Below are positions 8,904 to 16,629 of a stretch of 64,000 bases of DNA, one piece after another (within the stretch, counting starts at the first letter, position 1; every line of letters begins with the position of its first letter). The stretch is from the NCBI GenBank assembly GCA_964518405.1, contig CAZFGB010000044.1, positions 15,468 to 79,467 on the forward strand, written 5' to 3'. The notes below the pieces were generated by a model that was not told where the DNA came from, did no database searches, and worked only from the letters and a program-made list of their open reading frames with translations. The stretch comes from VXNE01 sp964518405 (GTDB lineage: Bacteria; Pseudomonadota; Gammaproteobacteria; Pseudomonadales; Azotimanducaceae). Position numbers and translations under genes: made by a program.

Positions 8904-9473
8904 TTGGCGCGTAGCCGAAAGGGAGCTGAACCATTGTGGCCGGTGCCCCTGGTCGCCTGGTTGACCGTCCTCGCGTGCGTCGGAATGGCGGTGGCCGGGT
9001 GCCAGTACCAGCACGTCGATCCCCCATCCAGTTATAACCTGAGCGGCACCTGGGTGCTCAACGAAGGCAAAAGCGATGCGGCGCCCGACCCGGACGAGAT
9101 CCGTCGCCGCGAGGACGTCGACGTGCTGCGCGGCCGACAGCGCGACGCCCGGGCGTCGAGCGCGTTCGTGGTGCATGACTTCCCGGTCGTCGGCGCGAAA
9201 CGCATGGTCATCGAGCAGGACGACTACTCGATGGGCATCGAGTACGCAGGCGGCGGCTACCGGGATGTGACCTGGGGGGAACGAACCCGCAACTACTGGA
9301 CCATTCGGGCCGGCTGGCGCGACGAAGCCCTCGTGATCGAATCCCGCCGGGACCCGATCAGTGGCACCGAAACGATGCGCCTGGAGGACAGCGGACGCCA
9401 GTTGCGGGTGGAAGTGCTCGTAAGAACCGGCGGCCAGGATGTGCGCGCGGTGCGGGTGTTCGAGCGGCAATAG
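8904..9473 (+). CDS. Putative lipoprotein of unknown function
   Basis: No family recognised. The N-terminus has a charged stretch (MARSRKG), a hydrophobic segment and an AVAGC lipobox-like sequence with Cys33, so the product is probably an outer-membrane or periplasmic lipoprotein. The mature part is mostly beta-strand-like, with SGTWVLNEGKSD near its start. The start is TTG 8904, preceded by GAGGAG with a 9-nt spacer. A second TTG at 8934 has GGGAG upstream and would give a shorter signal peptide without basic residues. A tRNA-Asn gene follows. Confidence 0.7.
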   Translation: MARSRKGAEPLWPVPLVAWLTVLACVGMAVAGCQYQHVDPPSSYNLSGTWVLNEGKSDAAPDPDEIRRREDVDVLRGRQRDARASSAFVVHDFPVVGAKRMVIEQDDYSMGIEYAGGGYRDVTWGERTRNYWTIRAGWRDEALVIESRRDPISGTETMRLEDSGRQLRVEVLVRTGGQDVRAVRVFERQ

Positions 9474-9528
9474 GCGGCCCGCCGGACAGGCCTTTCGCGC
9501 GCAAGGCGCACCCGCTTTTTGGCGAGGT

Positions 9529-9553
9529 TGCCTGATATACTGCGCCGCCCGGT
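9529..9553 (+). promoter_or_regulatory. Likely promoter -10 and GC-rich discriminator of tRNA-Asn
   Basis: TATACT at 9536-9541 lies 12 nt before the tRNA and is followed by GCGCCGCCC, the type of GC-rich discriminator found in stringently controlled stable-RNA promoters. The -35 is weak. Similar TATATT-plus-GC arrangements occur at 33514 and 59115. Confidence 0.5.
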
Positions 9554-9629
9554 TCCGCCTTAGCTCAGTTGGTAGAGCAGCTGACTGTTAATCAGCGGGT
9601 CGCTGGTTCGAGCCCAGCAGGCGGAGCCA
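9554..9629 (+). tRNA. tRNA-Asn (anticodon GTT)
   Basis: A full cloverleaf can be drawn. The acceptor TCCGCCT pairs with AGGCGGA, the D-arm is GCTC/GAGC, the anticodon stem GCTGA/TCAGC encloses loop CTGTTAA (anticodon GTT), and the T-arm GCTGG/CCAGC encloses TTCGAGC. The 3' CCA is encoded. The gene is 76 nt long. An AT-richer accessory pair of genes follows, which would fit a tRNA integration site, but I found no duplicated 3' end. Confidence 0.97.
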
Positions 9630-9782
9630 AATCAAATCAAAGGGTTGCGGTCAATCAACCTCGAGCCAAGAGATCTGCATGAGCATTGTGTCAGCAGTCC
9701 TGCAGGGAACTTTAGGAGAGGAAGTCAATTAAATCAATAGGTTGCAATCCCTGGTGTTGACACCGTTCTTATGCGAACTGTA

Positions 9783-9830
9783 CCCTCCTGAAGCCACTAC
9801 CTAGCGGGAGCGGTGGTGGCTTCAGGAGGG
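9783..9830 (+). repeat. Perfect 15-bp inverted repeat (strong hairpin) upstream of small operon
   Basis: CCCTCCTGAAGCCAC (9783-9797) is the exact reverse complement of GTGGCTTCAGGAGGG (9816-9830). Four more pairs (one G-T) continue inward, leaving a 10-nt loop. It lies 62 bp before the ATG of the next gene, with no T-tract, so it is not a standard terminator. A leader hairpin or a protein-binding site are both possible. Confidence 0.85.
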
Positions 9831-9892
9831 ATCGATTGCTTGTGGAGAGCACGAAATTCCCTTCCAGCAGGAAGTCAGTCGGAGGTCTATTG

Positions 9893-10051
9893 ATGAGCGA
9901 AATGGTGGAAAAGGCGCCGGTCAAGACTAGGTGGCTAACCGGAGCCAAGTACATCGCTCCAAAGGATCTGGACCGAAGCCTCGCCGTAAAGAACATAGTG
10001 GATGCGGCGCGCAAACGTCAGTCCTCCGACACTTCCAAACAAGCCGAGTGA
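9893..10051 (+). CDS. Small hypothetical protein (52 aa)
   Basis: No family recognised. The product is basic and soluble (MSEMVEKAPVKTRWLTGAKY at the start) with no membrane segment. GGAGG lies 7 nt before the ATG at 9893. The stop codon overlaps the GTG of the next gene (GTGA), so the two are very probably translationally coupled. It sits behind a strong 15-bp inverted repeat and next to tRNA-Asn, in a locally AT-richer stretch, which suggests horizontal acquisition. Confidence 0.6.
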   Translation: MSEMVEKAPVKTRWLTGAKYIAPKDLDRSLAVKNIVDAARKRQSSDTSKQAE

Positions 10052-10758
10052 TTGGTGCCCTGCTTGTACCCGCTCTAGCGGGGTTCATTCTACTTTTCGG
10101 AACCAAGGTCTTCCGCTATTGGCTCAACCGCCAAGGCGGTTACAAGCTGCTGTTTGCCACTGCCCTTGCCGGTGCGATTCTGCTGGCGCTTGCTCGTTGG
10201 GTCGAAATTGCTCTAGGCGACCAAATCATCCCGTCATGGTGGGCCGATTACGCGCCCTTCGAATGGTCCGCAACGGTTGGCCTGAGTGTGCTGCTAGCCG
10301 TCATTTTGGCTGTTCTGATCAATTTGGGGGTTTGGAAGTCCTACGCTGCCAAGTTAGTGTCTCGAAACAGTGGCGATCTCATCGAGTGCCTACTGGAAGA
10401 CTGCCTTGAGCAGAATGCGCTAGTGGAACTCACTATGTCGAATGGGAAGGTCTATATCGGGTTTCCCCGTGAAAGCGGACTGACCGTGACCGGCGAATCC
10501 GACATTGCAATCGTCCCATTAAAAAGTGGCTATCGGGACGAACAGACGAAGACACTTGAAATCACGACCAACTATGCTCCGACCCTGCATACACTCGTCT
10601 ATGAGAACCGAATGCTGTCATTGGACGACTTTCAGGTCGTTCTGCCATTGAAGGAGGTGGCCTCAGCGCGCTATCACCAAGAGTACGCATATGACCAGCT
10701 ACAAATAACTGGACGAGAAGGTATCCCTGTCACGAGCGTCCCGGAGGGCGCTCGTTGA
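10048..10758 (+). CDS. Membrane protein with cytoplasmic beta-rich domain, unknown function
   Basis: It starts at GTG 10048 inside the stop of the preceding small gene. There are probably three hydrophobic segments (about residues 2-20, 30-48 and 68-92), followed by a soluble domain containing ALVELTMSNGKVYIGFP and IAIVPLKSGYRDEQTKTLEI. The VELTMSNGKVYIG strand pair resembles an Sm-like beta-barrel, and I recall similar uncharacterised membrane proteins in accessory regions; both points are recollection and inference. Length 236 residues. Possible roles range from a stress or phage-related membrane sensor to a cargo protein of unknown use. Confidence 0.65.
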   Translation: MIGALLVPALAGFILLFGTKVFRYWLNRQGGYKLLFATALAGAILLALARWVEIALGDQIIPSWWADYAPFEWSATVGLSVLLAVILAVLINLGVWKSYAAKLVSRNSGDLIECLLEDCLEQNALVELTMSNGKVYIGFPRESGLTVTGESDIAIVPLKSGYRDEQTKTLEITTNYAPTLHTLVYENRMLSLDDFQVVLPLKEVASARYHQEYAYDQLQITGREGIPVTSVPEGAR

Positions 10759-11004
10759 TCGCCTAACGCCCGACATCCGGCTGTGGCTTTACGGACCGGA
10801 TACACTCGCCAACATCGCATGCGGTTTGCCCGGTGTCGATGCTGCAAAGTCGCCGCTCTCATGCTCAAGGTCTCGACTCAGTGCATGCGCCCCGGCGTTT
10901 GCCGGCAGGACTTCGAATACGCGTTCAATCCCTATCGCACCGCCGCGTGAGCTACCCTAAACAGGCGATGGCAATCGGATGGACGCTGAAGATAAGAAGC
11001 ACTC

Positions 11005-11772
11005 GTGCGAGCCATTGACTCGACAACCAACCGTTTTGGCGGGGTTCTGCCGCGGCCGGAAGCCCTGAGGGGAGACCCGGAATCCTTCACGAAACAGTTG
11101 CGGCATTCATTGGCCGCCTGGAAAGAGGAAGGCTACCTCCTGGTCTGGCTGGAAGTCCCCATAGCCAAGTCGGCGCTCATCCCCGTAGCCGTGGAGGAGG
11201 GCTTCAGCTTTCACCACAGCGGAGAGGATTACCTCATGCTCACCCTTCAGTTGAAGGAAGGGGCGTTCATTCCAGGCTATTCCACCCACTTCGTCGGGGC
11301 GGGCGGCGTTGTGATCAACGACCGGGACGAGTTGCTGGTGGTTTGCGAGAACTACCTCGTTTCCAGCGACCGACCGCCGTTTTTCAAGCTGCCGGGCGGG
11401 CTTCTGCATCAGGGCGAACACCTGGCGGCGGGTGTCATGCGCGAAGTGCGCGAGGAGACCGGGATCGAAACCGAGTTCGAACGCGTCGTCTGCTTCCGCC
11501 ACTGGCACGGATACCGGCACGGCAAGTCCGACATCTATTTCGTCTGCCTTTTGCGGCCGCTCAACGAGACCATCGTTCGGCAGGAGGAGGAGATCGCCCA
11601 GTGCCTGTGGATGCCGCTGCAGGAGTACCTGGATGCCGACGGGGTGAGCCTTTTCAACAAGGAAATCGTCCGGGCGGCACTGACCGACACGGGCGTGGTT
11701 CCAACGGAGATCGTGGGGCACCGGGATCCCGAACTGCACGAGTTCTTCATGCCGACGGAGTTGGGCTCGTGA
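11005..11772 (+). CDS. Nudix hydrolase (NUDT6-like two-domain form)
   Basis: Hydrolyses nucleoside diphosphate-linked compounds using a divalent metal; substrate unknown. The Nudix box spans residues 132-154 (G-x5-E-x7-REVREETGI), with metal-binding glutamates in REVREE. The N-terminal 90 residues form the pre-Nudix domain seen in NUDT6-like proteins (WLEVPIAKSALIPVAVEEGF). The gene starts with GTG at 11005 and is 255 residues long. About 50 bp separate it from the metallo-beta-lactamase-fold gene on the same strand. Confidence 0.88.
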   Translation: MRAIDSTTNRFGGVLPRPEALRGDPESFTKQLRHSLAAWKEEGYLLVWLEVPIAKSALIPVAVEEGFSFHHSGEDYLMLTLQLKEGAFIPGYSTHFVGAGGVVINDRDELLVVCENYLVSSDRPPFFKLPGGLLHQGEHLAAGVMREVREETGIETEFERVVCFRHWHGYRHGKSDIYFVCLLRPLNETIVRQEEEIAQCLWMPLQEYLDADGVSLFNKEIVRAALTDTGVVPTEIVGHRDPELHEFFMPTELGS

Positions 11773-11821
11773 ATCAGCACCGTCCGTCGAATAGCCCGCA
11801 ATCCAACACGAGGTAATTGCC

Positions 11822-12634
11822 ATGCCTGATCGGATGCCTGCCGAACCCTACGAGGTCTACGCGATCCGCTACGCGCACTTTGACCGGCCCGCCAGGGACA
11901 ACTTCATCTTTGGCGACATTCACGACGGCCCGATGCCGCTCGACTTCTTCATCTGGGCGATCATCGGCAACGGGAGAACGTTCATCGTGGACCTCGGCTT
12001 CGAACACAAGGTCGCCGAGCGCCGCGGACGGTCGATCATGCGCCTGCCATCGGAAGGGCTGCAGATGCTCGGCATCGACTCGAACAAGGTCGAGGACGTC
12101 ATCGTGACGCACCTGCACTACGACCACGCCGGCGACCTTTCCTCGTTCCCGAACGCGAAGCTATACCTGCAGGATCGCGAGATGGCGTTCGCGACGGGCC
12201 GGCATATGGGACATCAGCGCATGCGGCAGGTCTTCGATGTCGAGTACGTCTGCGATTTCGTTCGGGCCGTGTACGACGACCGCGTGGTGTTCATCGACGG
12301 TGCGCAGGAGATTGCGCCGGGCATCAGCGTGCATCACATCGGCGGCCACACGGACGGCCATCAGTCCGTGCGCGTCTGGACCGAAAGCGGATGGCTGGTT
12401 CTGGCGTCGGACGCCGTGCACTTCTACGCCAACATGACCGAGCAAAACCCGTTCCCGATCGTCTACGACGTCGGCGCCATGATCGAAGGGTTCTCAACGA
12501 TTCGTGGGTTGGCGGATGCCGAAGAACTCATCATCCCGGGACACGACCCGCTGGTCGTCGAGCGCTTCCCGTGCCCGGACAAGGACTTCGAGGGCGAGAT
12601 CGTGCGCCTTGATCGGGGTCCGGAGAATTCCTGA
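11822..12634 (+). CDS. Metallo-beta-lactamase-fold hydrolase, N-acyl homoserine lactonase-like
   Basis: Zinc hydrolase. The core motif THLHYDHAG gives ligands His97, His99, Asp101 and His102; further ligands come from HHIGGHTDGHQ, LASDAVHFY and PGHDPLVVERF. The set and spacing resemble AttM/AiiA-type lactonases, so lactone hydrolysis (including quorum-signal quenching) is the best guess, although other small esters or lactones are possible. Length is 270 residues. Confidence 0.85.
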   Translation: MPDRMPAEPYEVYAIRYAHFDRPARDNFIFGDIHDGPMPLDFFIWAIIGNGRTFIVDLGFEHKVAERRGRSIMRLPSEGLQMLGIDSNKVEDVIVTHLHYDHAGDLSSFPNAKLYLQDREMAFATGRHMGHQRMRQVFDVEYVCDFVRAVYDDRVVFIDGAQEIAPGISVHHIGGHTDGHQSVRVWTESGWLVLASDAVHFYANMTEQNPFPIVYDVGAMIEGFSTIRGLADAEELIIPGHDPLVVERFPCPDKDFEGEIVRLDRGPENS

Positions 12635-12770
12635 GCCACTGCTTTGCGCGGGTCGTTTGATACGACACGTACTCCGCCTTGCGCGAGGATCGGCGAATGG
12701 CTATCAAGGGCCGAATGAAGTTGGTAGCACAGGTTGCTGGGAACGTGTCATTCCCCGACACGAGCGCTTG

Positions 12771-13859
12771 CTACAGCTTGTCCAGATCGACGGCCTTGCC
12801 CGTTCTGGACGACTCGAACATGCCGAAGGCCACCTTCATCGACTCGATGTTGTCCCGACCGCTGCTGATGGGTTCCCTGCCGGTCCTGCAGCACTCCTCG
12901 AAATGCAGGACCTCGTTCACGAAGTAGTTGTAGCTCGGCATGTTGGTCCAATTCGTGTCGATCGGCTCGAATTCGGGACGGATTCGCCTTCGTCGATCAC
13001 TTTCGTTGTCGGGATCGAGCTCCTCCTTGTACGCGGCCATCATCGTGCCGAAGTGCGGGAATGGGCTGCGGGGGCCGTCGCCCAGGTACGGCCCGGAGTG
13101 GATGGTGCCCTGACTCCCCAGAAGCAGGTACGACGCGTGCTCGGGCGTCAGATAGCTCGTCCAGCTCGCGAAGATGTCCCCGATCGCGCCGTTCTCGAAT
13201 TCGAGGGTTGCGGTGACGAGGTCCTCGCCGCCGTTCACCATCTGGGGCCCGAAGGCCTTGCAGAACGCCATCACCCGCTTGACGTTGCCGAGGTAGTAGC
13301 GCAGCAGATCGATGTGATGGATGGAGTTCAGCAGCAGGACGCCCCCGCCGAGGCTTCCATCGTTCATCCATGACTTGTCGGGCCCCTGCATGATGATGTG
13401 GTTGCGGACCCCGTGGATGTCGCCGAGTTTCCCATCGTCGACGAGCTTCTTCACGGCGGTCGCGTCGGCCGAATAACGCAGTTGCTGGGAGACCATCAGG
13501 GTCACTCCCGCCTTGCCGGCGGCTGCCACCATGTCCCGGCAGCCCTGCAGCGTGTTCGACATCGCCTTCTCGACGAGCACATGCTTGCCAGCTTCTGCGG
13601 CGGCGATGGTGTTGGGCGCGTGTTGCGCGTGGCCGGTGCAGATGTCCACCGCATCGATGTCGGCGTTGCGCAGCATGTCGTCGATGTCCGTGTAGACGGT
13701 GTCGACGCCCGCGTCCTTCGCATACGCCTGCGCGAGAGGCTCGACCATGTCGCAGATCGCGACGAGCCGCACCCGGTCGGGATGCTCGAGGTACGGGGTC
13801 ATGTGCGCCCGCGCGATGCCTCCGGCGCCGATCATGCCGACTTTCAGTGGATTGGACAT
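12771..13859 (-). CDS. Gfo/Idh/MocA family oxidoreductase
   Basis: NAD(P)-dependent sugar or cyclitol dehydrogenase family. The N-terminal Rossmann motif is GMIGAGGIARAHM, followed by AICDMVEPLAQAYA, DICTGHAQHAPNTIAAAEAG in the usual place and the family EK motif (VEKAMSNTLQGC). The C-terminal alpha/beta domain is complete; total 362 residues. I start at 13859, where AAGGGG precedes the ATG; an upstream extension is possible but has no ribosome-binding site. Substrate unknown. Confidence 0.9.
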   Translation of the reverse strand: MSNPLKVGMIGAGGIARAHMTPYLEHPDRVRLVAICDMVEPLAQAYAKDAGVDTVYTDIDDMLRNADIDAVDICTGHAQHAPNTIAAAEAGKHVLVEKAMSNTLQGCRDMVAAAGKAGVTLMVSQQLRYSADATAVKKLVDDGKLGDIHGVRNHIIMQGPDKSWMNDGSLGGGVLLLNSIHHIDLLRYYLGNVKRVMAFCKAFGPQMVNGGEDLVTATLEFENGAIGDIFASWTSYLTPEHASYLLLGSQGTIHSGPYLGDGPRSPFPHFGTMMAAYKEELDPDNESDRRRRIRPEFEPIDTNWTNMPSYNYFVNEVLHFEECCRTGREPISSGRDNIESMKVAFGMFESSRTGKAVDLDKL

Positions 13860-14091
13860 AGTTCCCCTTGCCTCCCTGCGTTGCTCTGGTTGTGGTCGAA
13901 GCGCGTTCGCGCCCGCATCTATTTCATGCGGGGATCGATCACGATGCAAGCTGCGGCGGCCGGAGTGTCCGGCGACCAGCGCTGGTGGGTTCGATCAGAC
14001 GAAGAAAACTCTATATGGTTGATTCCACCACTGTATAAAGGTACATTACTTGGATCGAATCTGACGGACAACCGCCATTAGCACGTTGGAG
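13860..14091. other. Divergent intergenic region at the left edge of the restriction-modification block
   Basis: Base composition drops here (around 14005-14060 it is AT-rich), marking a transition to accessory DNA. The stretch around 14018-14055 (GGTTGATTCCACCACTGTAT, then AAAGGTACATTACTTGG) looks to me like the terminal repeat and promoter area of an IS1595-type element, but I found no inverted partner at the right side of the block. Confidence 0.4.
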
Positions 14092-14457
14092 ATGTTCCCC
14101 ACCGCGGAAGCCGCCCGCGAGTTCCTTGAGAATCACCGATGGGGCGGCCATGTCCACTGCCCGACTTGCGGTGATGATCGTATAACCGCCCGTCGGGGTA
14201 AGCGCCTCGGCTTTTATCGTTGCCGCCGTTGCGAAAACGAGTTCACCGTGCGCACCGGCACGATACTCGAGCGGTCCCACGTCCCCCTTCACAAGTGGCT
14301 CTACGCAATCTATCTTTTCGGAACGGCCCGCAAGGGCATTTCCTCAACGCAGCTGTCCAAGGAATTGGGCGTCACCCAAGCGACGGCATGGTCCATGCTG
14401 GCCAGGCTGCGAGAGGCTTGCGAGGTACAGGCGCGGCTGGCTGGAGAAGCGGCATGA
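14092..14457 (+). CDS. IS1595-like transposase N-terminal zinc-ribbon/HTH protein, lacks catalytic domain
   Basis: 121 residues matching only the head of IS1595-family transposases. It has a zinc ribbon (Cys23, Cys26, Cys44, Cys47 in HCPTCGDD and FYRCRRCENEF), then RTGTILERSHVPLHKWLYAI and a helix-turn-helix (QLSKELGVTQATAWSMLARL). The frame stops just before the DDE integrase domain should begin. The stop overlaps the methyltransferase ATG (ATGA). It is either the remnant of an IS that received cargo genes, or a captured DNA-binding domain now acting with the restriction-modification genes. No good ribosome-binding site precedes ATG 14092; TTG 14086 is an alternative. Confidence 0.7.
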   Translation: MFPTAEAAREFLENHRWGGHVHCPTCGDDRITARRGKRLGFYRCRRCENEFTVRTGTILERSHVPLHKWLYAIYLFGTARKGISSTQLSKELGVTQATAWSMLARLREACEVQARLAGEAA

Positions 14458-15083
14458 GCATCAACCGAGATCTGGCACGGTATCTTGGCGACAGGCGTTT
14501 CGGCACCGTTCTGGCCGATCCGCCTTGGCGGTTCACCAATCGAACTGGGAAGGTGGCTCCCGAGCACCGTCGTCTGTCGCGGTACAACACGCTGTCTGTC
14601 GATGAGATCGCCGCATTGCCGGTGATCGACTACATGGCAGAGGTCGCGCATTGCTACCTATGGGTTCCAAACGCCCTGTTGCCGTGGGGTTTGCAAGTGC
14701 TCGAGTCATGGGGGTTCGAGTACAAGACCAACCTTGTCTGGTTCAAAGTTCGGAAGGACGGCGGACCAGACGGAAGGGGCGTCGGATTCTACTTCCGCAA
14801 CGTCACCGAAGTGATCCTGTTCGGCGTTCGAGGAAAGAAGGCTAGGACGCTGGATGCGGGACGTAGCCAAGTGAACCTGATCGCGAGTCGCAAGCGCGAG
14901 CACTCTCGAAAGCCCGACGAGCAGTACCAGATCATCGAAAATTGCTCGCGCGGGCCGTACTTGGAATTGTTCGGACGCGGCACCAGAGACGGCTGGACGG
15001 TATGGGGCCAGCAAGCAGAGCAAGACTACGCACCCGATTGGCCGACTTACGCGCACAACTCCCGGTCTGAAGCGTTGGCATGA
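14454..15083 (+). CDS. MT-A70 family DNA adenine methyltransferase
   Basis: S-adenosylmethionine-dependent N6-adenine methyltransferase. The catalytic motif DPPW is at residues 22-25, preceded by FGTVLA. The rest fits MT-A70: HCYLWVPNALLPWGLQVLES in the SAM-binding half, then LVWFKV and a C-terminal PYLELFGRGTRDGWTVWG. At 209 residues it is complete. The start and stop both overlap the neighbouring genes by 4 bp (ATGA), so it is translated as part of one operon. The BglII-like endonuclease next door makes it the protective enzyme of a restriction-modification pair. Confidence 0.93.
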   Translation: MSINRDLARYLGDRRFGTVLADPPWRFTNRTGKVAPEHRRLSRYNTLSVDEIAALPVIDYMAEVAHCYLWVPNALLPWGLQVLESWGFEYKTNLVWFKVRKDGGPDGRGVGFYFRNVTEVILFGVRGKKARTLDAGRSQVNLIASRKREHSRKPDEQYQIIENCSRGPYLELFGRGTRDGWTVWGQQAEQDYAPDWPTYAHNSRSEALA

Positions 15084-15832
15084 GTCTCAACGCTCTGGTG
15101 GCCGCTGGGTTTGATCTCGAAACGACCAATCACGCGGACGCAATCCTTTCGCGCGCGTTCCGACCGGAGTTTGATGCGCTGTGTGAGGTCTTGCTGCAGA
15201 TGGAGATTAACTGCACGGAAATGATGAAAGGCGGCGGCAACGAGTCCCCGCCGACACGACGCTTGCGGCAATTGCTGAACAATGCGGGTTGGCGCAAACG
15301 AAATATCGAAGTCACGAAGTCAGTCGATGGAACGCCCAGGTCGAGTACGACGCATGAGATAGACCACGTTCGCGACTGCGCTCGCGGCACCCTGGCGCTT
15401 GAAATCGAATGGAACAACAAAGATCCATTCTTCGATAGGGACTTGGAGAACTTCCAGAGGCTGCACGCGGATGGGGCGATTAGCGTCGGAATCGTGGTAA
15501 CTCGGGGACGCTCGCTCCAGACCAACATACGCGACATTCTCATTGTCTGCGCGAAGATCAACAATCTTCGCAGCACAGCGGATTTTCGCCGCGTGGGGAT
15601 CAAGGAGCCAACGGCCAATCAACGGGCGCAGCTTGACAGACTGGGAGCCTCGACTGATTTTGCGAGGGCGGCGGGAACGATGATGGCGACGAAATATGGA
15701 GAAAGCACGACCCATTGGAACAAACTCAATGAACGCTTGGACCGGGGCGTTGGCAATCCATGTCCATTGTTGTTGGTTGGCCTCCCCGCCGCCTGCGTCA
15801 CGGTAGTGAGTGAAGCAGGTGTTTCCGAGTGA
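15080..15832 (+). CDS. BglII/BstYI-family type II restriction endonuclease
   Basis: 250-residue protein. The central block THEIDHVRDCARGTLALEIE, followed by WNNKDPFFDRDLENFQRLH and a GIVVTRGRSLQ strand, matches the BglII endonuclease family. Asp95, Glu108 and Glu110 are the likely metal-binding residues. BglII itself cuts AGATCT and BstYI cuts RGATCY, but the specificity here cannot be read from sequence. AGATCT occurs at many places in this window without obvious avoidance, which fits recent acquisition, protection by methylation or another target. Its start overlaps the methyltransferase stop. Confidence 0.85.
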   Translation: MSLNALVAAGFDLETTNHADAILSRAFRPEFDALCEVLLQMEINCTEMMKGGGNESPPTRRLRQLLNNAGWRKRNIEVTKSVDGTPRSSTTHEIDHVRDCARGTLALEIEWNNKDPFFDRDLENFQRLHADGAISVGIVVTRGRSLQTNIRDILIVCAKINNLRSTADFRRVGIKEPTANQRAQLDRLGASTDFARAAGTMMATKYGESTTHWNKLNERLDRGVGNPCPLLLVGLPAACVTVVSEAGVSE

Positions 15833-15834
15833 CA

Positions 15835-16008
15835 ATGATGAAGCGAGCGAAAGAACAACCCGCGCCGTGCGATCTACCGTCTTCATTCAACGCAGCGGTC
15901 AAGAAGGTGCTGGCCTACAGGCCACCGAAGAACAACAAGGGCGATCGCGCCATGGGCGCCAGCCATCCAGCCCCGCCTAATGACGAAATGGCCAGATCGG
16001 GGCCGTGA
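15835..16008 (+). CDS. Small hypothetical protein (57 aa) downstream of the endonuclease
   Basis: It begins 2 bp after the endonuclease stop with two successive ATG codons. The central sequence SFNAAVKKVLAYRPPKNNKG has the amphipathic, lysine-rich look of small proteins found next to DNA-modification genes; the last 15 residues look like non-conserved run-on. No family can be named and no function is proposed. It may be a fourth member of the restriction-modification operon or a truncated relic. Confidence 0.35.
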   Translation: MMKRAKEQPAPCDLPSSFNAAVKKVLAYRPPKNNKGDRAMGASHPAPPNDEMARSGP

Positions 16009-16035
16009 GCCTGCACTTGGGGGAGGCCCAACCTT

Positions 16036-16347
16036 TTGACCGTGCCAACCGCCCATGATCGCGGTGGATTGCCTACCGAAGAGCCAATCGACCGCTCCGG
16101 CCACCAGTGGGAGGACTGGGAGCATGTCGCCAACGCCTTGGTGGGCGTACTCCGTCGCCGGGACCTGATCAATGTTGACGAACTGCGTCGCGGCATCGAG
16201 GCGATGGCGCCGGAGGAGTACGAGTCGAGCGGCTACTACGAACGCTGGTCGGCGTCGATCGAAACGCTGCTCGTCGAGAAGGGCGTCCTCACCGAAGCAG
16301 AGATCGATGCTGTGGCTGACGAACTGGACTCCGAATGGGAACGCTAG
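16036..16347 (+). CDS. Nitrile hydratase/thiocyanate hydrolase beta-chain, N-terminal part
   Basis: 103 residues corresponding to the N-terminal helical domain of nitrile hydratase beta subunits: AHDRGGLPTEEPIDRS, then VDELRRGIEAM and YYERWSASIETLLVEKGVLT. An in-frame TAG at 16345-16347 ends it, and the same frame continues directly into the C-terminal beta domain (see next entry). In thiocyanate hydrolase and three-subunit nitrile hydratases these two domains are separate polypeptides, so the split may be functional. The start is TTG 16036 with GGGGGAGG upstream; GTG 16042 is an alternative. Confidence 0.75.
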   Translation: MTVPTAHDRGGLPTEEPIDRSGHQWEDWEHVANALVGVLRRRDLINVDELRRGIEAMAPEEYESSGYYERWSASIETLLVEKGVLTEAEIDAVADELDSEWER

Positions 16348-16371
16348 CTAGGGATTCGCGTTGGCGACCCG

Positions 16372-16629
16372 GTGACTGTAAGGGCGACCGAAGTCCGCCA
16401 TCACCACCGCACGCCGTGGTTCGTCAAGGGCAAGCGGGGCAAGGTTCGACTCGTGCATGGCGAGTTCTTGAACCCCGAGTCCCGGGCGCACGGCGGCGAC
16501 GGCTTGCCGAAGCGCCGGCTCTGCCAGGTGGAGTTCCAGCAGAGAGACATTTGGGGCGCCCGGTATGGCGGCAGCGCAGATGACGTCCTGCTCGTGGATC
16601 TCTTCGAACATTGGCTCGAAGGGCCATGA
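16372..16629 (+). CDS. Nitrile hydratase/thiocyanate hydrolase beta-chain, C-terminal (SH3-like) part
   Basis: SH3-like barrel of the nitrile hydratase beta subunit: VRHHHRTPWFVKGKRGKVRL, HGEFLNPES, CQVEFQQRDIWGA and VDLFEHWLEGP. GTG 16372 is the first canonical start, but homology (RVGDP) already begins at about 16357 in the same frame, right after the TAG at 16345-16347. Initiation at ATT 16354, readthrough, or a broken gene are therefore all possible. The stop overlaps the ATG of the alpha-subunit gene (ATGA), which argues that this part is translated. Confidence 0.7.
   Translation: MTVRATEVRHHHRTPWFVKGKRGKVRLVHGEFLNPESRAHGGDGLPKRRLCQVEFQQRDIWGARYGGSADDVLLVDLFEHWLEGP

Noticed and set aside
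9554..11004. Integrative element bounded by tRNA-Asn
   Set aside because: I found no integrase gene and no repeat of the tRNA 3' end downstream, so I do not call an element or att sites.
14092..16008. Complete IS1595 element with cargo
   Set aside because: The catalytic DDE domain is absent and no inverted terminal repeat pair was found.
16345..16347. Amber codon in the nitrile hydratase beta gene as pyrrolysine
   Set aside because: Pyrrolysine is rare and known from few lineages; the domain boundary position is better explained by a split subunit or a lesion.
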